DNA from: Cyrtodaria siliqua
Taxonomy: Eukaryota > Mollusca > Bivalvia > Adapedonta > Hiatellidae
Direction of reading: 5' to 3'
Assembly (NCBI GenBank): GCA_037043455.1
Contig: JAWPHD010001819.1
Location: forward strand, 1-64,000
DNA: 64,000 bases
A model generated the notes under the pieces. That model saw only the letters and a program-made list of their open reading frames with translations, did not search any database and was not told the DNA's origin. The translations under genes and the position numbers were made by a program. Positions 41,501-53,500 of the stretch are shown here, one piece after another. Within the stretch, counting starts at the first letter, position 1; every line of letters starts with the position of its first letter.

Positions 41501-44500
41501 AGGTCTATGGCACTCTTTATCACCGAGCGCTTGAAGGTCTATGGCACTCTTATCACCGAGCGCTTGAAGGTCTATGGCACTCTTATCACCGAGCGCTTGA
41601 AGGTCTATGGCACTCTTATCACCGAGTGCTTGAAGGTTTATGGCACTCTTATCACCGAGCACTTGAAGGTGTATGGCACTCTTTATCACCGAGCGCTTGA
41701 AGGTCTATGGCACTCTTATCACCGAGCGCTTGAAGGTCTATGGCACTCTTATCACCGAGCGCTTGAAGGTCTATGGCACTCTTATCACCGAGCGCTTGAA
41801 GGTCTGTGGCACTCTTATCACCGAGCGCTTGAAGGTCTGTGGCACTCTTATCACCAAGCGCTTGAAGGTCTATGGTACTCTTATCACCGAGCGCTTGAAG
41901 GTCTATGGCACGCTTTATCACCGAGCGCTTGAAGGTCTATGGCACTCTTATCACCAAGCGCTTGAAGGTCTTTGGCACTCTTTATCACCGAGCGCTTGAA
42001 GGTCTATGGCACTCTTATCACCGAGCGCTTGAAGGTCTATGGCACTCTTATCACCAAGCGCTTGAAGGTCTTTGGCACTCTTTATCACCAAGCGCTTGAA
42101 GGTCTATGGCACTCTTATCACCGAGCGCTTGAAGGTCTATGGCACTCTTATCACCGAGCGCTTGAAGGTTGTGGCACTCTTTATCACCGAGCGCTTGAAT
42201 GTCTGTGGCACTCTTTATCACCGAGCGCTTGAAGGTCTGTGGCACTCTTTATCACCGAGCGCTTCAAGGTCTATGGCACTCCTATCACCGAGCGCTTGAA
42301 GGTCTATGGCACTCCTATCACCGAGCGCTTGAAGGTCTATGGCACTCTTATCACCAAGCGCTTGAAGGTCTAGGGTACTTTTAATTTTATTATACCCCCG
42401 CTTTCACAAAGTCAAGTGGGGGCTATATAGGAATCGCATTGTCCGTCGCGTCTTGCCCCATCAAGGCATCTAACAGAATTTTGTCCCATCGTGTTTTGTC
42501 CCGTTTGTCGTGTCACGTAACACATTTTCATTACTTGCATTCCTCAAACAGTTTCGAATGGGTTGTTCCCAATCTTCATACATAACAACTGATGACCTTA
42601 TGTCTCTTTACATCACCCATTGTTGATTGCCTAATATTCATCACCTAATGTAACAAGATGGACCAAGTGGAGACAATTCACCAAGGGAGAATCAAGACTA
42701 AATAAATCAATTTATTTACAACAAGATGAATATATATACAATAGAATACAAATGACAAAGTAGAAATATCAGCGTTTTAAATCATGTTTTAAAATGAAGT
42801 TCATTACACGTTAGATGGAATCACTTTACTTCTAAGTAAACATTACTGTTTGGTTTTAATCAGACTGAATATCTGTATATGCTATATCACACACTATTTT
42901 ATATCTCAAGCTATATCTAGCTGAGTCCTTCCGGTACAGTTCCCGGCACTAATACTTCACTTCCGCGTTATATTGCAATCCCCTCATTAGCGGTTGCTTT
43001 TCGTCCCGGTACCACACATACTTCCGGTGACGTAATTCACATGCGACGCCCACTCGAACGATCCTTTCCGGCGATGGCCCAAGTCCCGGTATTACACATC
43101 CGGTGACGTTATCTGCGTAGCTATCTGCATAACCAGGCCCTCTTGCCTAGCGTCTCTGTGGCTACCGTCTGGTAGCTACCCACTCCCAAATAGTGAATGC
43201 TGTCGTTCCCGTGTCCTATGACCTGTTCCCAACCTATGAACCCGTAGACCACGCTCCCGACAATACGCTCTATCTACGCTCCTAGCGTATACAAAATATA
43301 TACCCAGTCTTACAATGTTATCACAACATGTATTTTATAATAGCACTAAGGTATCACCATACCTAATATCTGATTGCAAAGCAATCTTTATTCAGAATGA
43401 ATAAACCCAAATTCTAAACCTTCTTCGAATAGACATTATGCTAAACTTTAACAAAACGTGTAAAACAATTACAGATGTAATTTATCGACAATGAAATCTC
43501 ACGTTTCTAGATGTAACGCAAAACTTACAACATAATAATTCAACCATAGACTGAATGAATAATTGGTTTTACATCCCGTTAACACATTATAGGCTATAAT
43601 GGTACAGCGACCTCGGAGTGATTGAATACAATATGAAAACCAACCTCAGAGAGATTTATACTGCACAATAAACAATAACCGTTTATGCAACAACGTAATG
43701 ACAGTTAGAAACCTCCATAAAAAAAGTACATACAATCTGAATCGCGTATTCCATTTATTATCTACAGAACAACAGGCATTATCAATAATGTAAATATATG
43801 CCCCAATAATCTTATCAGACAAAAAATTGCTAAAATATTCTGACGTTTGAAAACGTACAAGAATTAAAGACAATATCCTGCTAACTACCTATGGCTTTTA
43901 CCGGCAGATATTTACTTCAGAACAACAATTTAAATATGACAATAATTTACAACAAATAAATAGATTTGACTTACTCCTTGCCGTTATGGTATTGGTCACT
44001 AACTACCCTGCATAATGGCTTGCGATCCTGTGACAAGTTCTTATGATTTCGACACCCATATATACAGTCTTTACACGGATACCTGGTGGAACACGCCATC
44101 CATGCAAATGTCATGTTATTCAGATTGCAGGACTGCACGTAGTGTCGTAATTTTGTTCTGTACATTTATTAGGCCCGCACTGGTAAATACTGGCAAATTT
44201 ACTCATAATACATAGCTTGTAAAATCATAACTTTCTTAATAGTTGATGGATTTTGATGAAATAAACGCCAAAATAACTTATTCTTTAACAGTAGAATGAA
44301 TCTAGTAAAAAGTCATTTATTAGATATAGGCATCGATTAAAAGTGATGCGCTTGGCAAAAATCTACCAAAATTCCTATGAAAAATCAGAGGAAATGAGGC
44401 TCCAACAAACACAGTTAAAAACTCTAAGTAAATATGCACTCATTTTGTTACACCTAATCAGTGATAGTTAAAATCCGTTCGTCAAGAAGAAGAATATCAA

Positions 44501-47500
44501 AATGATATTTTATTTTTTTTTACTTGTTTTCAAGTCAAATCAAAGGTTTTCCATTCTGCAATTTTTTTACAGAATTTTGGACCTTTATTTTACTTAGAAT
44601 TTATATTTTAAAAAAAGCGAGGGTATTCATCACCGTCAGTGATAGTTCTAGTTTATTTTCCCCAAACTTAACCTTGGTTAGGTAACTTAACCTCAGCTAA
44701 CTTGTCAGTGATTGCCTCACTTTATGTCTTTGATACTTGGTCATATGTATTGTTGGCATTTGTGGACATAGCTGAATGACAAAAAATACAAAAATATCAA
44801 GGTCAAGGTCATATTTGGCATTATTTCCCCCCAACTTAACCTTAGTTAGAGTTAACTTTATGTGATTGCCTCAATTTCTGTCTTTGATACTTGGTCATAT
44901 GTATTGTTGGCATTGGTGGACAGCGCTGAACCACAAAAAATACCCAAGATCTTATCATATTTTGCGTTATTTTCCCAAAACTACACCCTAGTTAAACCAC
45001 TTAACCTCAGTAACTTAACTTCTTATAATTACCGGTACCTCACTTTAATTTGTTTGATACTTGGTCATTTGAAGTGTTGTCTTTGGTGGACATCATTTAA
45101 GCATCATTTAAGCACAAATTTAGTAAATATTTCATATGCCGTTTGCCGCGGTGGGCGAGACACCCTCAGACCGAGGTTCTATTAAAGGGAGTTAATAAAT
45201 TATAGTATTAACAAATAAATAACACAAACAAATTTTCCCTGTGACTGATCTGGCTATCAAAAGTAAGTCATTTACTTGTCATATGAGTGCTTCAAGGTCA
45301 CTGAGGTATTGTTAGTGGAATGTTTCCTTACCTTTAGTGATAATTCTATTTTTTTTTATAGAGAATCTTTAAGAACCTTTAATGTTTTGTTTTTTTGTTT
45401 GTTTTTTAAGAAATTGACATACTGGTATTTGTTATGGAAAATATCAAATAATTATTTTTTCTCACAAATTGACGTTTTTCCTGAACTTGTTAATTTTTTT
45501 CCACAGATAATATTACTTGTTTATGTATACCGTAAAAGGTGTACAAACATACAAGTTTGTCAACAACTTACTGTGATAATGACGTTAGTGTGAGCGATAA
45601 TGATCGCAGTCTGTGTTTTACAGCGCTGACCGAGTTACTTGGGAATATATTTGTAATCGTAAATAAGTATAAAGGTTAACAGAGAATGTTTGTAAAAAAC
45701 AAGTAAACCTAGATGAAGTTGATGTTGCCATGACAAATACCGACTGTTGCCATGACAAATACCCACTGTTTGCCATGACAAATACCCACTGTTTGCCATG
45801 ACAAATACCCACTGTTTTCCCTCTCATGGTCCTAGGGGTAGTGGATGCATTGATAACCAACGTTTCTCAAAAACGTTTGATTTGATACTCATGATGATGT
45901 ACCATGTTTTGTCTCGACTTTGCGATCACATTGTCGTCGGGGTTTATGTGTGTCAGTTTGTTAGTCTGTGTGTCTGATTTTCATTTCTTAACATCTTCTT
46001 CGTTACTTGCAGGATTTTCACCAAACTCCACCAGAATGTTCATTATATCGATAGCATCATGTGACCTACTTTGAACAAAATATAGGTCACGTTCGGTCCG
46101 CTACGACGTGCATATCATTTTGAAACCTTTTAAAAAGTTTTGAAGGTACATGTATTCCCGAGATACATACAAGTGTAAAACTGTACAAAAAACATTGTTT
46201 CTTGCAGTACACACGGAGCCTGCGTAATTTCTACGCAGAACAGCCCCATCAACACGCCGTGTACTTCACATCAGTTGTCATGTCCGAGATGCTGTGGACA
46301 CAAGAAGAATTACTGGATAGTCTAGAAGGTATTTATATACGATGAAGATTAATATATAAAAGCCATTGGAGACGTCTGCTTGTATGACCTTGACTTACAT
46401 TTTTGTACTTAATCAGCAATAATCTTTTTTGCATTTGACTTATTTCATTAGTTTGTTTCTCATTCATTTAACTAGTGACTTGACAATCCGTCTGTTACAG
46501 ACATTTTGATATATTTAAATAGATGTTTAATCCGACTGTCAGAAATCTTGTTAATCTGTATAGGTAAAGCCTTTAATATCAAAATACCAATTAACAGTTG
46601 CAAATAAATTTATTGCAGAGGTTACTCTGGAGAAACTAACGTCATTCCTACCTCAGATGTTTGCCAGGATGTATATAGAAGGTCTGGTGTACGGCAACAT
46701 TACCAAGCAGGTGAGTTATTAACTAATGTCACTGCTACCACAAATGTTTGCCAGGATGTATATAGAAGGTCTGGTGTACGGCAACATTACGAAGCAGGTG
46801 AGTTATTAACTAATGTCACTACTACCACAAATGTTTGCCAGGATGTATATACAAGGTCTGGTGTACGGCAACATTACCAAACAGGTGAGTTATTAACTAA
46901 TGTCACTACTACCACAAATGTTTGCCAGGATGTATAAAGAAGGTCTGGTGTACGGCAACATTATCAAGCAGGTGAGTTATTAACTAATGTCACTACTACC
47001 ACAAATGTTTGCCAGGATGTATATAGAAGGTCTGGTGTACGGCAACATTACCAAGCAGGTGAGTATTAACTAATGTCACTACTACCACAAATGTTTGCCA
47101 GGATGTATATAGAAGGTCTGGTGTACGGCAACATTACCAAGCAGGTGAGTTATTAACTAATGTCACTCCTACCTCAAATGTTTGCCAGGATGTATAAAGA
47201 AGCTTATTAAACAGGAGAGTTATTAGCTAAATTCATTCCTGCTTCAAATGTTTGCCAAGATTTTAAACTACCGCATATGTTTGCCAAGATATATATAGGA
47301 AGTCTGGTAAATACTTCAATACTTATCTAAAAAAAAAAATCAAGGGATTGTAGGCATACAGCCAAACAGTCTTTGTTCTTGAGCTTTCTGAACAACTTGG
47401 AAATACGTTTAAATTAATAATTATCAGAATCAGATGATAAACAAGGACGATATGACCATTTCAAGGTTGTTCTTAAATGGATATGTTATCGTAGTGCTTA

Positions 47501-50500
47501 AAGTAGCAGCTCCAGTATCTAAATTAACACATGGCATATTGATAATTATTACACTTTAGTTTACTTGTTTTTGTCTTGCCTTTTCGAAGAAAAATAAGAG
47601 ACAGGTGTTGTTTATCCGGCGATGGCGTCAACCTTCGACTATTTCATTAGGTCACTTTCTCACAAACTGTATAACTTGCATATTTTGAGAATCCAAACTC
47701 TATAGACAGAATATAAATGGCTTTAACCGGCCAGGCCAAATCCCAAAACTGGAGCGTTGAATTAAGAGTTACCAACGTATTCAATCACGGGTATTTTAAG
47801 AACCTGTGAACAAACCTGAACTTTTAATTGGCAAATATACATTATTATATGACTTGAGGCAAGAAGTGTGAACACGCAAATTTCTTGCTCATACAGTTGC
47901 TGTGTTTTCCCCCCTATAAATCAGTAAATTTTCATATTTATAAATACTCCATATATGGTAATTTAGAACTTTGATGTCTCAAAATGGCAGCTTCCATATC
48001 CGTTTCAAAAGAACCTTCAGCCGATCATATCTTCTTTGTTAATCATCCGATTTTGATAATTCTTTCACCCTTTTCCAAGATTGTCCTAACTCTCAGTAGT
48101 AAAGATTGTTTGGCTGTATGCCTACATTCCCTTTAACATCTATATCAGCACAGACTTCTTACTACTAAGTTCAATAGAATACTTCAAGGGTATGTTTGAT
48201 TTGTTTACAGAAAGCTGTGGAGATGACGGAGATGATAGAAACAGTACTGAGAGAGAAGGTCTCAACAAAAGAATTGTTGCCTAGTCAGCGTCGAAAACTG
48301 AGAGAGATTCAACTCCCAGACGGTATGAATTTCAGTAATATGTATTCTCGCTTGTCAGAGTATCACGGTATACATTGTTAATAATCTCTAATAGTCTCCG
48401 GGAATGAGGCGGGAGTTAATTACGAGCCAATCTAATGCATCTGTTTCAAGCGAAATTAGAAGAAAAATAAATAGTTGGGCCTGAATAAAATACAACTTCC
48501 TGTGAAATGTAAGATGGCCGCCACAAGATGAAATCAACTTAGAATAAAAAGCTGCTGATCCATACATTTTTTTAAGCCATACAAAGAATTCATAGAGGAT
48601 ATTTATGAAGTTATCTGCATGACATATGCCTATAGTCATTCTTAAGTAATAGTTATGTTGATGATGCTTCCAATATGGCCATTGGTGGCCATTTTTGTGT
48701 TGCCTGCATAGCATGGCAGACACATAGGGATCCCTTTGTCCATCATCACTCTGTCCTTCATCGTCTTTCCGTCGTCTGTCACTTTTTAACCTTCAACCTA
48801 ACCTCAGCCATAACTTTTTAGACCTGTTTTCATGAAACTTCATACACATCTTCATCTTATCACAAGGAATGTTGTTACATATGTCCAGTAACTCTGGCTT
48901 TCTGTTCAGCAGAGTCATGCCCCTTTTCATAATCTTAAAGCTGCAGCCTAAACAAGCTCATAACTGGCCATAACTTAGAAAGTATTTGACATATGTTCAT
49001 GTAACTTCACACTATCCACCACTAGCTAAAATACGGTGACACAAGTGTTCTCATGGAACACCCTTCTTTACGGAACCAAACAGCTAATATACCAGTAGAC
49101 AATACCTTTAATAACCCAATAATAACAATCAATAAATCAAAACAAATTTCATTCTGAACGAGACAAATATCTTGTCAATACCGACTGTAAATTAAAAAAA
49201 ATCATTCAAATCACCAACGGTACCAGTCGGCATATAATAAGTTTATAAATTAAAGGTATTGTCTACTGGTGCGTTAGCTGCTTGGTTCAGTATAGTTGTT
49301 TACATAGACATTTATAGGAAATCTATATGGTAATGTTAATATGTTTCCCAGGTTGCTACTATGTGTACCAGCGTACCAACAGTGTGCACAAGAGTTCTAG
49401 CATAGAGATCTATTATCAGTGTGGACAGCAGACCACCAACACCAACATGTTACTGGAGCTGTTTGTACAAATCATCAGCGAGCCCTGCTTCAGTATTCTC
49501 AGGACCAAGGAACAGTTAGGTAAGCCTTCTTCAGTATTCTCAGGGCCAAGGAACAGTTGAGTAAGCCTGCTTCAGTATTCTCAGGGGCAAGGAACAGTTG
49601 GGTAAGCCTGCTTCAGTATTCTCAGGGCCAAGGAACAGTTGGGTAGGTATTTTTGAATGTTTGTTTGTTTGTTTAAATGGTGTTTACGTCATTTTTAGCT
49701 CTACTGGCCAACGGCCAGCAGAGCTTATGGGATGGCGAGTTGTCCGTAGTCCTTCCGTCGTCCGTCCGTCGTTAACTTTTATCTCAATAAGATGATACGG
49801 CCTTCAATTTTCTTCCGATCTTTACTAAACTTTAACAGGTTGTTAATAACAATGAAAGCTCGGACAAGTTCGAAAACCAGCCAGATCTGACCAGTAACAT
49901 CGGAGTTATGGCCCTTGATTTAGTTAAAAATGCTATATTTTGCCTCGTTAAGACGATAGGGGCTTTATTATTCATCCGATCTTTATCAAACTTTATCAGA
50001 TTGTTAATATCAATGAAAGCTCGGACAAGTTCGAAAACCAGCCATATCGGACTAGTAACAGCGGAGTTATGGCCCTTGATTTAGTTAAAAAGGCTATATT
50101 TTGCCTCGTTAAGACGATAGGGTCTTCATTTTTCATCCGATCTTTACCAAACTTTACCAGATTGTTAATATCAATGAAAGCTTGGACAAGTTCGAAAACC
50201 AGCCAGATCGGACCAGAACAGCGGAGTTATGGCCCTTGATTTAGGTGTAAATGCTATATTACGATAAGGCCTTCGTTTTTCGTCCGATCTTTACCAAACT
50301 TTACCAGATTGTTAATATAAATGAAAGCTCGGACAAGTTCGAAAACCAACCAGATCGGACCAGAACAGCGGAGTTATGGCCTTTGATTTAGTTAAATATG
50401 CTATATTTTGCCTCGTTAATAGGGCCTTCATTTTTTATTCGATCTTAACCAAACCTTACCAGATTGTTACTATCAATGAAAGCTCTGGCAATTTTCAATA

Positions 50501-53500
50501 CCAGCCAGATTGGACCATTTACACCGGAGTTATGGCCCTTGATTTTCTGAAATATGCTATATTTTGGCCTCATTAAGAAGAAAGGGCCTTCATTTGGCCA
50601 GATTTCAGTGAAACTTTTCAAAGATGATCAGTACCAAGCCTAGTTGTACATATCGTCACCATGTTCCGGTTGAATGATTTTGGTGGAGTTATGTCCCTTT
50701 AAAGTTTTTTGATACACACACATTTTCCGGGCTAGTTCTCCTGAACCCCTGACTGGATTTTGACAAGGATGATCAGTATCAAGCTTAGTTGTGCATATCG
50801 TCGCCATATTCGGGTTGAATGATTTTTGGCAGAGTTATGGCCCTTTAAAGGTTTTAATAGCCAAACATTGTCCAGATTAGTCTCTTCTGAACTCCTTGCT
50901 GCATTTCAACGAATCTTGATGGGGATGATCAGTACCAAGCCTAGTTGCACCTGTCATTGCCGTGTTTTGGTTGAATGAATTTTGGCAGAGTTATGACCCC
51001 TTAAAGGTTTTAATACACTAACTTTGTACAGACTAGTTTTCCTGAACCTCTGGCTGGATTTCAGTGAAATTTGTCAGGGACAATCAGTACCAAGCCTAGA
51101 TGCGTATATCTTCACCATGTTCTGGTTCAACTATATTTGAAAGAGTTATGGCCCCTTATACATAAACTTTATCTTGAGCCTGTAGAGCGTGTTGGCATAT
51201 GTTAGGCCATATATGACGACGGTCGATATTTTAGTAATAGAGGCAAACCACTCCATTTTTCCTGGTTAGAACCAGTACTGTATACCTTCCGCCATCCGTA
51301 AGAATTGTACTTTCTCACATGACAGGTCGAGGTCCCAGTTGGATTCGAACCCGCAGCAGTGAGAGGCGAGAAAGTATTTTGTAGTAAACCCCATTTGAAT
51401 GCACTCGGGACCAAGGTTTAGTTGTGCTGCAAACTTGTTTATCATGCATGAAATCTGTGTCACAGCAATCTACACTTATGTTCAGGTTGACAGATACAGG
51501 TGCTTTTGAAACACCCAACTGTCAGATGTTAATTCCTGTTAAAAGGTTTGTGCGGCTTGTCGCAAGTTGTAAATTTATATCACTGATGTTAATTCAATAA
51601 TGAATGAATATACATGTTTTCTAGTTCCTACTCCTATGTTTTCTAGTTTACACTCCTATGTTTTCTGGTTCCCACTCCTATGTTTTCAGTTCCCACACAC
51701 TAGTATAATCTGTCTGGTATTTATAACATCATCAGAATATTTCAGGGTTTATTTACAATTATGAAATATGAGAGCCTTTTATCATGTGATCTGTTTATGT
51801 TGCAGGTTATATTGTGTTTAGTGGTATACGCAGACAGAGCGGTGTACAAGGATTACGTGTGATAGTCCAGTCAGACCGCACACCGGAGTATGTGGAGGGT
51901 CGCATAGAAGCCTTCCTACACAGCATGGAGGTAAGGATTATAGTTACACAGTATGGAGGTAGGGATTATAGTTACACAGCATGGAGGTAGGAATTATAGT
52001 TACACAGCATAGAGGTAGGGATTATAGTTACACAGCATGGAAGTAGGAATTATAGTTACACAGCATGGAGGTAGGGATTATAGTTACACAGCATGGAGGT
52101 AGGGATTATAGTTACACAGCATAGAGGTAGGGATTATAGTTACACAGCATGGAGGTAGGGATTATAGTGACACAGCATGGAGGTAGGGATTATAGTTACA
52201 CAGCATAGAGGTAGGGATTATAGTTACACAGCATGGAGGTAGGGATTATAGTTACACAGCATGGAGGTAGGGATTATAGTTACACAGCATGGAGGTAGGG
52301 ATTATAGTTACACAGCATGGAGGTAGGGATTATAGTTACACAGCATGGAGGTAGGGGTTATAGTTACACAGCATGAAGGTAGGGATTATAGTTACACAGC
52401 ATAGAGGTAGGGATTATAGTTACACAGCATTGAGGTAGGGATTATAGTTGCACAGCATGGAGGTAGGAATTATAGTTACACAGCATGGAGGTAGGAATTA
52501 TAGTTACACAGCACAGAGGTAGGGATTATAGTTACACAGCATGGAGGTAGGGATTATAGTTACACAGCATGGAGGTAGGGATTATAGTTACACAGCATAG
52601 AGGTAGGGATTATAGTTACTCAGCATGGAGGTATGGATTATAGTTACACAGCATGGAGGTAGGGATTATAGTTACCGGTACACAGCATGGAGGTAGGGAT
52701 TATAGTGTTATTCAGTGCAGGTTTTTTAGACAAAGGCTGTTTTTTTACTTGCAAAGACAGTTTAAATGGAGTTTTTTTAGATGAATATTAATGTTATGTG
52801 GTAGAAAAAAGGAGCTCTCATTTTATAAACATATGAGGAATGAAAACACAATTTTAATACCATTTTTATTTTGCTTTTTAATTTTCCTTTGGCAGAAATT
52901 TAACAAATATTGATTAACCCAAGTTAAAAGCTTTACATCTTATGAAGACAACTTATCATGATCTCTTCTTTTCAAAACTTGATTGCTCTCTATATGTTGA
53001 CAACTTTGTTTTATGTTATCGTGCAAAAAACATGAACGCTATTGAGAGACAACTTCAACAATGTCTCAATAAACTTCAGTCCTGGTCTGATGAAAATGGT
53101 TTTAAATTTTCTAAATCTAAAACTAATTGTATCCACTTTTGTCAACTACGTAAACATCATAAAGACCCTCATCTAACACTTGATGGGTCACCAATGCCAG
53201 TAGTGGATGAGACAAAATTCCTTGGTCTTATTTTGGACCATGAATTAACGTTTATACCACACTTTAAATATTTGAAGGCCAAGTGCCTTAAAGCTCTTAA
53301 CTTAAAGTTGTTTCAAACACTAACTGGGGAGCGGATCGTAAAGTACTTTTACAACTTTATAGATCTCTTGTCAGATCAAAGCTGGACTATGACTCAATAG
53401 TATAGGGATCGACTCGCAAGTCATACTTGCAGATGCTCGATCCTATACATAATCAAGGATTATGACTCGCCTTAGGTGCCTTTCGTACATCACCAGCCGA

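Noticed and set aside
40395..42376. Possible CRISPR array
   Set aside because: The units are contiguous with no unique spacers, and the window is clearly a eukaryotic genome.
40395..42384. Long overlapping open frames up to 273 codons on both strands
   Set aside because: They are translations of a 33-bp minisatellite in every stop-free frame. Frames switch at each 34-bp unit and no non-repetitive domain exists.
46711..47320. Extra alternative exons (tandem exon 20 duplicates)
   Set aside because: The copies lack the exon 5' end and a cag acceptor (it reads CACAAATG), and an in-frame TAA follows each donor, so they cannot act as cassette exons.
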